A program made the position numbers and the translations under genes. Positions 8,177-17,027 of a stretch of DNA of 64,000 nt are shown piece after piece. Each line of letters opens with the position of its first letter. Positions within the stretch are counted from its first letter, which is position 1. The notes beneath the pieces were generated by a model, which was not told where the DNA came from, did not search any database, and worked only from the letters and a program-made list of their open reading frames with translations. This DNA comes from DASXAI01 sp963728985 (GTDB lineage: Bacteria; Actinomycetota; Acidimicrobiia; Acidimicrobiales; Ilumatobacteraceae), in the NCBI GenBank assembly GCA_963728985.1, contig CAVSME010000006.1, forward strand, positions 558,001-622,000, written 5' to 3'.

Positions 8177-9253
8177 ATGGCCACCATCGATCCGGATGTT
8201 CTCAAGCTCTATTCGTTCACGCTCTTCTCGAAGCTGGAGGGGGCCGTCACCGCACTGATGGTCCACGTCGGCGATCGCCTCGGCCTCTACCGCGCCCTGG
8301 CCGAGGCCGGCGGTCCGGTGACGAGCGAGGAGCTGGCCACCCGCACGGGACTGGACGAACGCTGGGTGCGGGAGTGGCTGTACAACCAGGGCGCCGCCAA
8401 GCTGGTCGCCTTCGACGAGGACGGCGGCCGGTTCTGGCTCACGCCCGAGGGCGTGGCCGTGACCGCCGACTCCGACAGCCCCTACTACGGGCTCGGCATG
8501 TTCATGCGCATGCCGTCCATGTCGCTGTCGGTCGAGCCGCTGCTCGAATCGTTCCGCACGGGCGTGGGCTACAACTACGACGCCCGCGGGGCCGACGTGG
8601 CGGCCAGCGTGGAGATGGGCATGGCCCCGTGGTACCGCCACAACCTCGTGCCGGTGGTGCTACCGCTGCTGTCGGGCGCAGAGGAGCGCCTGCGGGCCGG
8701 CGGGCGGGCCATCGACATCGGCTGCGGATCGGGCCAGGCCGTGCTCAACCTGGCCGCCGCCTTCCCGGAGGCCGACGTGCGGGGCTACGACATCTCGCAG
8801 TTCGCGCTCGAGCGGGCCGAGAACAACCGGGCGGCGCGCGGTGCGGCCAACGCGTCGTTCCACGACGCCCGCACCGACCCGATCCCGTCGGACGGTGCCG
8901 CCGATCTCGTGATCACCTTCGACTGCATCCACGACATGACGCACCCGCAGGAGATGATGGCGACCATCCGCGAAGCCATCGCACCGGAGGGTTCGTGGCT
9001 CCTCGTCGACATCAAGGCGCGCGAGTCGTTCACCGAGAACGCGGCCAAGAACCCGATGGCGTCCATGATGTACGGGATGTCGGTCATGTCGTGCATGGCG
9101 TCAGCACTGTCGGAGCCCGGGGGCGCTGGGCTGGGCACGCTCGGCCTGCCCGAGTCGCGGGCGCGCTCCATGTCCGAGGCCGCCGGCTTCACCCGCTTCC
9201 AGCGCCTGCCCGTCGACCACCCGGTCAACGCCTTCTACGAGATCCGCCCGTAG
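8177..9253 (+). CDS. Class I SAM-dependent methyltransferase with N-terminal winged helix
   Basis: The product is 358 residues. Residues 1-100 form a helical/winged-helix part (VTSEELATRTGLDERWVREW), as in O-methyltransferase-like proteins such as mycobacterial Rv2258c. The Rossmann methyltransferase core follows, with the SAM motif AIDIGCGSGQAVLNLAAAFP, the acidic loop VRGYDIS and the post-motif LVITFDCIHDMTHP. Cys and His near the last motif replace the usual active residues, and the acceptor is unknown. The start ATG lies 8 nt after a TAACGT box (8163-8168), and no ribosome binding site is seen. Confidence 0.85.
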   Translation: MATIDPDVLKLYSFTLFSKLEGAVTALMVHVGDRLGLYRALAEAGGPVTSEELATRTGLDERWVREWLYNQGAAKLVAFDEDGGRFWLTPEGVAVTADSDSPYYGLGMFMRMPSMSLSVEPLLESFRTGVGYNYDARGADVAASVEMGMAPWYRHNLVPVVLPLLSGAEERLRAGGRAIDIGCGSGQAVLNLAAAFPEADVRGYDISQFALERAENNRAARGAANASFHDARTDPIPSDGAADLVITFDCIHDMTHPQEMMATIREAIAPEGSWLLVDIKARESFTENAAKNPMASMMYGMSVMSCMASALSEPGGAGLGTLGLPESRARSMSEAAGFTRFQRLPVDHPVNAFYEIRP

Positions 9254-9276
9254 CACCGGACGGGCGGACCGGGACG

Positions 9277-10044
9277 GTGCTGGTCGACGTGCTGTTCGAT
9301 CCGTTCGGTGGCCGCTGGGACGATCTCCGCGACGCCGCCCTCGCCGCCGAGGAGGCGGGGTTCGCTGGGGTATGGACGTACGACCACCTCGCCGGATCCG
9401 TCCACGGGACCGGCAGCGTGCTCGAGTGCTGGACCACGCTGACCGCCCTGGCGGTGGCCGTTCCCCGGATCGCCATCGGCTCGCTCGTGCTGAACGTGGC
9501 CAACCGTGATCCGGGCACGCTGGCGGTGATGGCGGCGACGCTCCAGCACGTGAGCGGCGGACGGGTGCTCCTCGGTGTCGGCGCCGGCGGGGGACCGGAG
9601 TCGCCCTACGCCGCCGAGCAGGTGGCCCTCGGCCGGCGGGTGCACGGCGCGCCGGTGCGCCGAGCGGCCGTGGAGGAGACGGTGGCGCGACTTCGGGCGG
9701 TCTGGACCGGCGCCACCGGCGGCGCCAGCGGCTTCCTGCGACCGGAGCCGCCGCCCCCCATCGTGATCGCCGGGTTCGGGCCCAAGATGGCCGGACTGGC
9801 GGGCCGCGTGGCCGACGGGATCAACACCCCGGGCGGCCCCACCCTGCCGGGCCTCCTCGACGTGGCCCGAGCGGCGCGGGAGCGGGCCGGACACGATCCG
9901 GCGACGTTCCTCGTGACCACATCCGTGCGGCCGGCGGCGCGTGATCTCGACCGCCTCCGGTCCCTCGGTGTCGACCGCGCCATCGTGTTCGTCGGGCCGC
10001 CGTACGGGCCCGGCGTCGCTACCGCCGCCCGAGCGCTGCTCTGA
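9277..10044 (+). CDS. LLM-class F420-dependent oxidoreductase
   Basis: The 255-residue luciferase-like TIM-barrel protein contains LVDVLFDPFGGRWDDLRDAA, AGFAGVWTYDHLAGS, the LNVANRDPGTLAVMAATLQ segment that packs on the cofactor, GRVLLGVGAGGGPESPYA and PPPIVIAGFGPKMAGLAGR. It is short for the family (typically 280-350), lacking part of the C-terminal insertion. The start is uncertain: I use the GTG at 9277, but a second GTG at 9289 is possible. It follows the methyltransferase by 23 nt and is probably co-transcribed. It converges on the GGDEF gene, with a strong hairpin in between. Confidence 0.8.
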   Translation: MLVDVLFDPFGGRWDDLRDAALAAEEAGFAGVWTYDHLAGSVHGTGSVLECWTTLTALAVAVPRIAIGSLVLNVANRDPGTLAVMAATLQHVSGGRVLLGVGAGGGPESPYAAEQVALGRRVHGAPVRRAAVEETVARLRAVWTGATGGASGFLRPEPPPPIVIAGFGPKMAGLAGRVADGINTPGGPTLPGLLDVARAARERAGHDPATFLVTTSVRPAARDLDRLRSLGVDRAIVFVGPPYGPGVATAARALL

Positions 10045-10054
10045 CTCAGCGCCT

Positions 10055-10123
10055 GTGTGACGGAATTCGCGACATGTGCGCGAATTCGCTCACACAACTC
10101 GGCTGACGCCTGCCCAGGGCGCC
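10055..10123. terminator. Hairpin between convergent genes plus a family-B repeat fragment
   Basis: GTGTGACGGAATTCGCG (10055-10071) pairs with CGCGAATTCGCTCACAC (10079-10095) with 15 of 17 positions complementary and a 7-nt loop. It lies just after the LLM gene stop and serves both converging genes. Directly after it, GGCTGACGCCTGCCC and GGGCGCC (10101-10123) match the inner block of the family-B repeat at 2330-2352. Confidence 0.7.
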
Positions 10124-10135
10124 AGGGACGGCGGC

Positions 10136-11674
10136 TCAGGGCCGGCTGCGGGCCGACTGGCGGCGCTCGACCAGGTCGTCGGCCTCGATGACCACCAGGC
10201 GGCCCCGACCGCTGCGCTTGGCCTCGTACATGGCCACGTCGGCCCGTTCGAGGAGCGTCTCCACCGTGGCCACCGGGTCTGTCCGTGCCGTGTCGGGCGG
10301 CCAGCCGTCCCAGCACGCCAGGCCGACCGACGCCGCCAAGATGGGCACGTGGGCGTCGACCTTGCTGGCCTGGTTCAGCCGCTGGGCGATCCGCTCGGCG
10401 ATCGTCTTGGCCTCCGCCGCCGGCACGTCGGTCAGCAGCACCGCGAACTCGTCGCCCGCCACCCGCGACGGCAGGCCGGGCCCGGCGGTGGCCCGCAGCC
10501 GGCCGGCCGCTTCCACCAGGAGCAGGTCACCGGCCAGGTGGCCGAAGGTGTCGTTCACCGACTTGAAGCGGTCGAGGTCGATGAACACCAGCGCCACCGG
10601 TCGCTTCGTGGCCATCGCCGCCACCAGCGACCGCACCAGCAGCGTGCGGTTGGCCAGGCCGGTCAACGAGTCGTGGCTGGCGTCGTAGGCCAGCTGCGCC
10701 CTCGACACTTCGAGGGCGTCGACCAGGGACGCCATGCGCACGACGACGAGGAGGAACACGACGGCGGTGCCCCCGACGATCACCGGGACGGCCAGGCTGT
10801 GGCCCAAGCCCGCCTCCACCGCCATCATCCCGGGGGTGAGCACGGCGGCGACGGTCAGCAGCGCCAGCCGCGACCGGGACAGCGTCACGTCGCTCGGCGG
10901 CAGCGGCTCGGCCACCCGACGGGCCGACGGGTGCAGCCCCGCCATCGCCACCAGGACGTAGGGGATCATGTACATCGCGTCGAGCACGCCGCCAGTCGTG
11001 TACGTGTCCGTCACCGTGCCGATGGTGAACGCGACGTCGATCACGAGCACCACGGCGAAGGCGGCGCACAGGAAGGCCAGGGAGGGCACGACCCGTCGCT
11101 GGCCCCGGGGGGCGGCGATGAGCAGCCGGACCAGGACGGCGAGGCAGAGGAGGTCGCCGGCGGGGTACGCCACCGACACGATCTTCTCCAGTGCGCTCAA
11201 GGTGCCGTCGCGCGTGTAGGGGGCGACGAGGTACACCCAGGCCAGCACCGTGAAGGACGCGGTGATGATCCCGGCATCGATGAGCGACGCGTGGTCGCCG
11301 CGGGGCTGGCGCCGGCGGGTGAGCGCCAGCAGGCCGGCCGCCAGCAGCGGGTAGCCAGCCAGGTAGAGGACGTCGGCGGCCGAGGGGAAGGGCGTCTCGT
11401 CGAGCACCACGTCGTAGATGGCGAAGAGGAGATCCCCGGCGGCGAAGCACGCCCACCCCGCCGCCAGGGCCAGGAACGGCGGCAACGGGGCCTGGTTGCG
11501 CACGGCGCCCAGCAGGAGCGCGGCCACCGAGGACCACGCCACCAGCTGGTACACGGCCTCGGCGGCGGGCCCCGGGAGGAGCAGGTACGCCGGGATGGCC
11601 ACCGCCAGGACCGCAGCCGCACCGGCGAGGAGGCGCCGGGTGGCGGCGCCCTCCGACCTCGCGCTCTGGTACAT
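10136..11674 (-). CDS. Membrane diguanylate cyclase (GGDEF domain)
   Basis: The protein has 512 residues. An N-terminal block of about eight to nine hydrophobic helices (residues 14 to about 300) resembles 7TM-type sensor regions, and a C-terminal GGDEF domain follows, opening with YDASHDSLTGLANRTLL. The domain includes FIDLDRFKSVNDTFGHLAGD and a signature that reads AGDEF (about residues 405-409) instead of GGDEF; A-G-D/E-E-F variants can be active. The RxxD inhibitory site is not visible five residues before the signature. It would make cyclic-di-GMP in response to a membrane signal. It is a single minus-strand gene, starting at ATG. An EAL protein is encoded at 25226. Confidence 0.88.
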   Translation of the reverse strand: MYQSARSEGAATRRLLAGAAAVLAVAIPAYLLLPGPAAEAVYQLVAWSSVAALLLGAVRNQAPLPPFLALAAGWACFAAGDLLFAIYDVVLDETPFPSAADVLYLAGYPLLAAGLLALTRRRQPRGDHASLIDAGIITASFTVLAWVYLVAPYTRDGTLSALEKIVSVAYPAGDLLCLAVLVRLLIAAPRGQRRVVPSLAFLCAAFAVVLVIDVAFTIGTVTDTYTTGGVLDAMYMIPYVLVAMAGLHPSARRVAEPLPPSDVTLSRSRLALLTVAAVLTPGMMAVEAGLGHSLAVPVIVGGTAVVFLLVVVRMASLVDALEVSRAQLAYDASHDSLTGLANRTLLVRSLVAAMATKRPVALVFIDLDRFKSVNDTFGHLAGDLLLVEAAGRLRATAGPGLPSRVAGDEFAVLLTDVPAAEAKTIAERIAQRLNQASKVDAHVPILAASVGLACWDGWPPDTARTDPVATVETLLERADVAMYEAKRSGRGRLVVIEADDLVERRQSARSRP

Positions 11675-11723
11675 CGATGGTTCTATCGGCTGCTTCTTCG
11701 CCCGCCGTACGGCAAACAGCGAT

Positions 11724-12962
11724 TTACCCGAGCCCTGGGTTCACCGGCTGGTCAGCGCACACCCCCGCGGCGTACAGGGCGTCGATCTCCTCGTCGCTGA
11801 GCCCTGCCGCCGTCGACAGGAGCTCGCGGGTGTGCTCACCGAACAATGGTGCGTGCCGCACCAGGGTGGGGTTGCACTCCACGAGCCGCCAGGCGATGCC
11901 CGCCTGCTTGTAGCGGTGCATCCGCGGGTGCGGCAGGTACACCCAGAAGTGCCGCCGCAGCAGCTGCGGGTCGTCGTGGATGTCGCCGGTGTCGAGGATG
12001 CGCCCGGCGGGGACACCGGCGGCCTGGAGGATCTCCATGGCGTCCTGCGGATCGCGATCCTGCGCCCACGCCGCGATCACGGCGTCCAGCTCGTCGTGGC
12101 GGGCCTGGCGCTCGTCGAGGGTGAGACCGGCCAGGTCGTCGCGCCCGAGCACGGCGCAGCACGCCTGCCACTCCTGGTCGGTCACCACCGCGACCACGAT
12201 CCAGCGGTCGTTGCCGGCGCACTTGTAGGTGCCCTGCGGGGCCCACCGCTCGGACCGGTTGCCCATGTGGCGGGGCGTCTTCTCGCCCCGCAGCGAGGCG
12301 GCCACGAACCGTTCGCCGGCGAGGAGGGCGGCGCCCTCGCGCTGGGCCAGGTCGATGAACGCCCCCTTGCCCGTGCGCTGGCGCCGGGTGAGCGCCAGCG
12401 CCACGGAGGCCGCCGCGTAGGCGCCGCCGACCGGGTCGCCGTAGGAGATCCCGGACTTGAAGGGCTCCTCGTCGTCGAGGTAGCCGGTGAGGGAGCACAG
12501 ACCGCTCATCAGCTCGATGACCGGGCCGAAGCCGACGAGATCCTTGTCGGGTCCGGTCTTCCCGAAGGCGGCCATCGACACGAGGATGATGTCCGGGCGG
12601 GCGCCGCGCAGCACCTCGTAGCCGAGGCCGAGCTTGTCGAGGACGTCGGCGCGGTAGTTCTCGATGACGACGTCGCAGGTGGCCACCACCTTCAAGAAGA
12701 CGTCGTGGCCGCGCTCGTCGGCCAGGTCGAGGATGAGCGACTTCTTGTCGCGGTTGTACTCGTTGAAGTAGAACGCGCTGTTCCACGGATCGGCCACGCC
12801 GGGCGGCTGGGCCAGCAGGGTGCGGATGTTGTCCCAGGCCTTGGGCGACTCGACCTTGATCACCTCGGCGCCCATCTCGGCGAGGAGCTTGGTGGCGTAG
12901 GGACCGGCCCACATCATGGTGAGGTCGGCCACCCGGACACCTTCGAGCGGTCGCTGCTTCAT
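11724..12962 (-). CDS. Class III CoA-transferase (CaiB/BaiF family), copy 1
   Basis: The 412-residue protein opens MKQRPLEGVRVADLTMMWAG, then has AEMGAEVIKVESPKAWD, LDLADERGHDVFLKVVATCD and the conserved ENYRADVLDKLGLGYEVLR. It also carries the family's MAAFGKTGPDKDLVGFGP and GNRSERWAPQGTY segments. Such enzymes move CoA between acyl-CoA and a free acid, for example in carnitine, oxalate or bile-acid metabolism; the substrate is not predictable. The start ATG overlaps the stop of the neighbouring CoA-transferase (ATGA). The pair are only distantly alike, so they may form a two-subunit enzyme or act on successive substrates. Confidence 0.88.
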   Translation of the reverse strand: MKQRPLEGVRVADLTMMWAGPYATKLLAEMGAEVIKVESPKAWDNIRTLLAQPPGVADPWNSAFYFNEYNRDKKSLILDLADERGHDVFLKVVATCDVVIENYRADVLDKLGLGYEVLRGARPDIILVSMAAFGKTGPDKDLVGFGPVIELMSGLCSLTGYLDDEEPFKSGISYGDPVGGAYAAASVALALTRRQRTGKGAFIDLAQREGAALLAGERFVAASLRGEKTPRHMGNRSERWAPQGTYKCAGNDRWIVVAVVTDQEWQACCAVLGRDDLAGLTLDERQARHDELDAVIAAWAQDRDPQDAMEILQAAGVPAGRILDTGDIHDDPQLLRRHFWVYLPHPRMHRYKQAGIAWRLVECNPTLVRHAPLFGEHTRELLSTAAGLSDEEIDALYAAGVCADQPVNPGLG

Positions 12963-14074
12963 GACGCCGTCCCTCCCGTCCACTCCTTCACCACTGCGTT
13001 CGTGTCCTCGCCGGGCGCGTGCAACCGGTCGAGGTGGCGCCACCCCAGTCCGCCGAATGGGCGGCCGGGCACCCGCGCCGTGCCCTCGGGCGTCTGGACG
13101 TCGTCCCAGAAGTCACGCTCGGCCAGGCCGGCAGCGTCGAGCAGGTCGGCGGGCGAGACGGCCACGCCGACCGGGATCTTGAAGGTGCGGCCGAGGTCCA
13201 TCACCTCGGCCATGGTGTGCTGGGCCATGAACACGTAGAGCTTGGCCGCCAGCTCCTCGGGATGCTCCAGGCGGTACGTCGGGTCGAGGTACGGGCCGTC
13301 GGTCAGCTCGGGATCGTCCATCGCCCTGAAGAGGTTCGGCACCTGGCGCTGCAGCGTGAAGACACCGGCGTAGCCGTCGGCGCACGGGTAGATGCCCCAC
13401 TCGGACCGGGTCTGGTTGCCCATGCGGGGCATCACCGGTCCTCCTGACGCGGTGGCAGGACCGTAGAGCTCGACGGTGCCGGCGGCGCACTCCTGCAGCG
13501 AGATGTCGATCCAGTCGCCCTCGCCGTGGAGGACGGCGCCGAGGTACGCGGTAGCGGTGGCGGCGAAGGCGTGCAAGGCGCCGAAGTACTGGGCCTGGCT
13601 GCCCCCGGTGACAAGCGGCTCGCCGTCGAAGTTGCCGGTGAGCGTCATGAAGCCGCCCATGGCGAAGCTCACGATGTTCGGGGCCTTGTAGTCCCGGTAC
13701 GGGCCGGTCTGGCCGAAGGGCGTGATCGACGTGATGACGAGCGAGGGCTTCGCCGCCCGCAGCTCGGCGGGGTTCAAGCCGAGCCGGTCGAGCTGACCGG
13801 GCGGACCGTCCTCGACGAGGATGTCGGCCGCCAGCACCAGGGCGCGGAGGTCGACGCCACCGGCGTCCACGCGGCGCTTGCCGGCGACGAGGTACGTCTC
13901 CTCGTCGGCCGTCAGGGGCGGCCCGGCGGGATAGCCCTCGACCCGCACCACCTCCGCGCCGTAGCCGGCGAGCTCGCGCGCAGCGAAGCCGGCGGCGATG
14001 CCACCAGCCAGTTCCACCACGCGGACGCCTTCGAGCGGCAGATCCACTGCCTCCTCGACCGTCTCAGTCGGCAC
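12959..14074 (-). CDS. Class III CoA-transferase (CaiB/BaiF family), copy 2
   Basis: The protein has 371 residues, with LPLEGVRVVELAGGIAAGFA, GYGAEVVRVEGYPAG, a shortened first domain (DILVEDGPPGQLDRLGLNP), ITSITPFGQTGPYRDYKAP and GNQTRSEWGIYPCADG. The N-terminal segment between the first strand and the active-site region is shorter than in copy 1. I start it at the GTG at 14074: reading the minus strand, GAAGGGAG lies 7 nt before it, a proper ribosome binding site. It is the first gene of the CoA-transferase pair. Confidence 0.85.
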   Translation of the reverse strand: MPTETVEEAVDLPLEGVRVVELAGGIAAGFAARELAGYGAEVVRVEGYPAGPPLTADEETYLVAGKRRVDAGGVDLRALVLAADILVEDGPPGQLDRLGLNPAELRAAKPSLVITSITPFGQTGPYRDYKAPNIVSFAMGGFMTLTGNFDGEPLVTGGSQAQYFGALHAFAATATAYLGAVLHGEGDWIDISLQECAAGTVELYGPATASGGPVMPRMGNQTRSEWGIYPCADGYAGVFTLQRQVPNLFRAMDDPELTDGPYLDPTYRLEHPEELAAKLYVFMAQHTMAEVMDLGRTFKIPVGVAVSPADLLDAAGLAERDFWDDVQTPEGTARVPGRPFGGLGWRHLDRLHAPGEDTNAVVKEWTGGTAS

Positions 14075-14183
14075 TCGTGCTCCCTTCGTCAGGACCGTTC
14101 GCCCGGGACCGCCATCGTTCCACTCGGGGCTCGACCGATCCCAATGAAGGCAGTCTGCCAGGGCCGGCGCTACCGTCCGGCCG

Positions 14184-15251
14184 GTGGAGCTGAGCATCTG
14201 CATGGCCACCAAGATCGACGAGGTCGACTACGCCGTCCTGGCCGAGGAGCTCGGCTACGCCCGGGTGTGGGTGGCCGACAGCCCGATGCTGTGGTCCGAC
14301 TGCTACGCCACGATGGCGCTCATCGCCCGGGCCACCAGCCGCATCGGCATCGGCACGGGCGTGGCCGTCGCCGGTCTGCGCCTGGCGCCGGTGACCGCCG
14401 CCGCCCATGCCACCATCAACCGCCTGGCCCCGGGCCGCGTGTTCTGCGGGATCGGCTCGGGCAACACCGCCATGCGGATCCTCGGGCGCAAGCCGATGTC
14501 GATCGCGCGGTTCGAGGAGCACCTGAAGGAGCTGCGACCGCTGCTGCAGGGTGAGGAGTCAGTGCTGCGCCACGGCGAGGCGCTGCTGCCCACCCGTCAC
14601 GTGATGCCCGACGCCGGGTTCGTCGCCTTCGAGCCGCCCATGCCGATGTACGTGTCGGCCTTCGGGCCGAAGTCCATGGCCCTCGCCGCCCGCCACGGCG
14701 ACGGCGTGGTGATCGGCGTCAGCACCCCCGAGGCCATGCGGGCCGTGTGGCAGCTGCTCGACGCCGGCGCCGGGCGGCCCCTCGATCGCACCGGCTTCCA
14801 CACCGCCGCCCTCAGCACGATGGTGGTGCTCGAGCCCGGCGAGGCGGTGGACAGCGAGCGGGTGAAGGCCGAGTGCGGCGCCTTCGCCATGGCCGTCGTC
14901 CATTACGCGTACGAGCAGTGGAGCCAGTACGGCGTCGAGCCACCGGCGTTCCTCGGCGGGATCTGGGACGACTACACGGCCCTCCTGGCCAAGGTGCCGG
15001 CCGAGCGGCGCCACCTGCGCATCCATCTCGGCCACAACTGCTGGGTGGAGCCGGAGGAGGAGCGGTTCCTCACGCCCGAGGTGCTGCAGAACGGGTGCAT
15101 GGTGGGCCCGGCCGAGGCCCTGGCCGAGCGGGTGGCGGCGCTCGAGGAGGCCGGCCTCCGCGAACTGATGCTGCTGCCCACGCTGGCCACCAAGGACAAG
15201 GTGCTGCGCGACGTGGCCGCCAAGGTGAAACCGCTGCTGCCCGCGCCGTAA
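14184..15251 (+). CDS. LLM-class F420-dependent oxidoreductase
   Basis: The 355-residue luciferase-like protein opens with ELSICMATKIDEVDYAVLAE, followed by LGYARVWVADSPMLWSDCYA, GIGTGVAVAGLRLAPVTAAA, the glycine loop FCGIGSGNTAMRILG, and MPMYVSAFGPKSMALAARHG before the C-terminal region. It is of the mycobacterial F420 oxidoreductase type, with the substrate unknown. The GTG start lies 7 nt after TACCGT (14171-14176) with no ribosome binding site. An esterase gene follows after 9 nt, so the two probably form a transcription unit, and the divergent CoA-transferase pair is 109 bp away. Confidence 0.87.
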   Translation: MELSICMATKIDEVDYAVLAEELGYARVWVADSPMLWSDCYATMALIARATSRIGIGTGVAVAGLRLAPVTAAAHATINRLAPGRVFCGIGSGNTAMRILGRKPMSIARFEEHLKELRPLLQGEESVLRHGEALLPTRHVMPDAGFVAFEPPMPMYVSAFGPKSMALAARHGDGVVIGVSTPEAMRAVWQLLDAGAGRPLDRTGFHTAALSTMVVLEPGEAVDSERVKAECGAFAMAVVHYAYEQWSQYGVEPPAFLGGIWDDYTALLAKVPAERRHLRIHLGHNCWVEPEEERFLTPEVLQNGCMVGPAEALAERVAALEEAGLRELMLLPTLATKDKVLRDVAAKVKPLLPAP

Positions 15252-15260
15252 GGTCCGCGG

Positions 15261-16154
15261 ATGGCGAGCCCACAGTTCGAGAAGCTGGTCAACCTCATCC
15301 GGTCGAACGCGCCGCCTCCGGGCGAGCATCCCGTCGAGAAGCTGCGCGCTGGCATGGAGCGAACGTCGCTGCCGGTGGGCGACGACATCACCGTCGCCGT
15401 CGTCGACGCCGGTGGCGTGCCCGCCGAGTGGGTCGACGCCCCCGATGCGTCGCCCGAGCGGGTCGTGCTCTACCTCCACGGCGGCGGCTACGTGATGGGA
15501 TCGCCCACGACGCACCGGAAGCTGGCCGGCGACATCTCGCGAGCGAGCGGGGCGAGGGTCCTCCTGATCGACTACCGGCTCGCTCCCGAGCACCCGATGC
15601 CGGCCGCGATCGACGACGCCGTGGCGGCCTACCGCTGGCTGCTGTCCGACTTCGCGCCCGGCTCGATCGCCCTCGCCGGCGACTCCGCCGGCGGCGGCCT
15701 CGTGGTGGCCGCACTGGTGGCGTTGCGGGACGCCGGCGAGCCCACCCCCGGCGCCGGTGTGTGCATCTCGCCGTGGGTGGACTTCACCGGCGAGGCCGCC
15801 TCGATCACCACGAGGGCTGACGTCGACCCGATGCTCGACGTCAGCGCGCTGGCCCGCTTCGGCGGCTGGTACCTCGCCGGGGCCGATCCCCGGCAATCGT
15901 CGCCCGCGTATGCCGAGCTCGCCGGCCTGCCGCCGCTGCTCGTCCACGTGGGCGACCACGAGATCATCCTCGACGACTCAGTGCTCCTGACCGAACGGGG
16001 CACCGCCGCCGGGGTCGACGTCACGCTCGAGGTGTGGCCCGAGATGTTCCACGTGTGGCACGTCTTCGCCGGGCGGGTGCCCGAGTCCACCGCTGCGGTC
16101 GAGCGGGTGGGGGCGTTCCTGCACGAGCGCCTGGGCGCTCCGCAGCCCGCCTGA
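15261..16154 (+). CDS. Alpha/beta hydrolase, hormone-sensitive-lipase type
   Basis: The product is 297 residues. The oxyanion-hole motif HGGGYVMG lies at residues 73-80, the nucleophile elbow GDSAGGG at 140-146 (Ser142), and the catalytic His sits near the C-terminus in EMFHVWHVF; ADVDPMLD and VGDHEIILDD supply acidic candidates. This is the HSL (bacterial family IV esterase) layout, and such enzymes cleave carboxylic esters in the cytoplasm. A TAAGGT box overlaps the stop codon of the previous gene (15249-15254) and ends 6 nt before the ATG, so it may also have its own leaderless transcript. It converges on the next gene with no gap. Confidence 0.9.
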   Translation: MASPQFEKLVNLIRSNAPPPGEHPVEKLRAGMERTSLPVGDDITVAVVDAGGVPAEWVDAPDASPERVVLYLHGGGYVMGSPTTHRKLAGDISRASGARVLLIDYRLAPEHPMPAAIDDAVAAYRWLLSDFAPGSIALAGDSAGGGLVVAALVALRDAGEPTPGAGVCISPWVDFTGEAASITTRADVDPMLDVSALARFGGWYLAGADPRQSSPAYAELAGLPPLLVHVGDHEIILDDSVLLTERGTAAGVDVTLEVWPEMFHVWHVFAGRVPESTAAVERVGAFLHERLGAPQPA

Positions 16155-17027
16155 TCACGTTTGGAGATCGAGGACGGCGTCGGCCAACCACTCCAGCTCG
16201 GCGGCGGGATCGACAGCGTCGACCGGGCGCAGCACGAACTTGGACAGACCCGCGCCCATGTGCCGCTTCAGCAGCCCCCGCAGCGGGCCGGCCCCGACCG
16301 GCACGATGTCGGTCAGGGAGCCGTCGCGCCGGCGGGCCCGCAGACCCTCGGCCACCGCATCCGGCACGGCGGTGCGGGCGTAGGGGACGCTGATGCCGAA
16401 GTGCTCGGGATCGATCGGACGCCCGAGCTCCTCGGCTCGCCACAGGATCGTGGCCCGTCCCTGGTCGGCCTCTTCGGGCGTGAGCGCGGCGGTGAGCCAG
16501 CCATCGGCCGCCCGGGCGGCGCGCTCGAGCGCCTTCGGGCCGGTGCCGCCGACCCAGATCTCCAGCGGCTGCTGGCAGGGCCTCGGCTCCAGGTGGATCC
16601 CTTCGTAGTCGGGGTCGTCGACCGCCTCGCCGTCCCACCAGCGGCGCAGGAGCGCCATGGTCGTCTCCATCGCCGCTCCTCGGTCTCCGCTCGGGAAGCC
16701 GAGGGCGCGCCGCTCCCCGGGCTGGTTCAGCCCGGGCACGAACGACAGCAGCAGGCGGCCGGAGCTCAGCTGGTCGAGCTGGGCCAGCTGGCGGGCCAAC
16801 AGGAGGGGGTTGCGCCCGATGGGCACGACGTTGGCGCCCAGCTTGAGGCGGCGGGTGGTGCCGGCGAGGTACGTGAGGCTCACGAGGGGGTCGCCGATCG
16901 GCCCGAGGGGCACGTCCGAGAGCCAGATCGTGTCGAAGCCGAGCGCCTCCGTGGCCCCGGCAAAGGCGATCAGGCCGTCGGCGTCGAAGCGGCCGCCACC
17001 GGGGGAGACGGCGATGCGGACCTTCAC
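16155..17027 (-). CDS. LLM-class F420-dependent oxidoreductase
   Basis: The protein is 290 residues: KVRIAVSPGGGRFDADGLIA, EALGFDTIWLSDVPLGPIGD, KLGANVVPIGRNPLLLARQ, LSSGRLLLSFVPGLNQPGER and LEIWVGGTGPKALERAAR. All are typical of the luciferase-like F420 family (TIGR03619/03854-like proteins). It starts with GTG at 17027, overlapping the stop of the quinone reductase (GTGA), so it is co-translated with it. Its stop is immediately adjacent to the stop of the convergent esterase; there is no room for a terminator between them. Confidence 0.87.
   Translation of the reverse strand: MKVRIAVSPGGGRFDADGLIAFAGATEALGFDTIWLSDVPLGPIGDPLVSLTYLAGTTRRLKLGANVVPIGRNPLLLARQLAQLDQLSSGRLLLSFVPGLNQPGERRALGFPSGDRGAAMETTMALLRRWWDGEAVDDPDYEGIHLEPRPCQQPLEIWVGGTGPKALERAARAADGWLTAALTPEEADQGRATILWRAEELGRPIDPEHFGISVPYARTAVPDAVAEGLRARRRDGSLTDIVPVGAGPLRGLLKRHMGAGLSKFVLRPVDAVDPAAELEWLADAVLDLQT

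Noticed and set aside
6511..8205. A long N-terminal extension of the DUF4129 protein
   Set aside because: It is antisense to the FAD oxidoreductase and has no domain; the GTG at 6510 and the divergent promoter give a normal protein.
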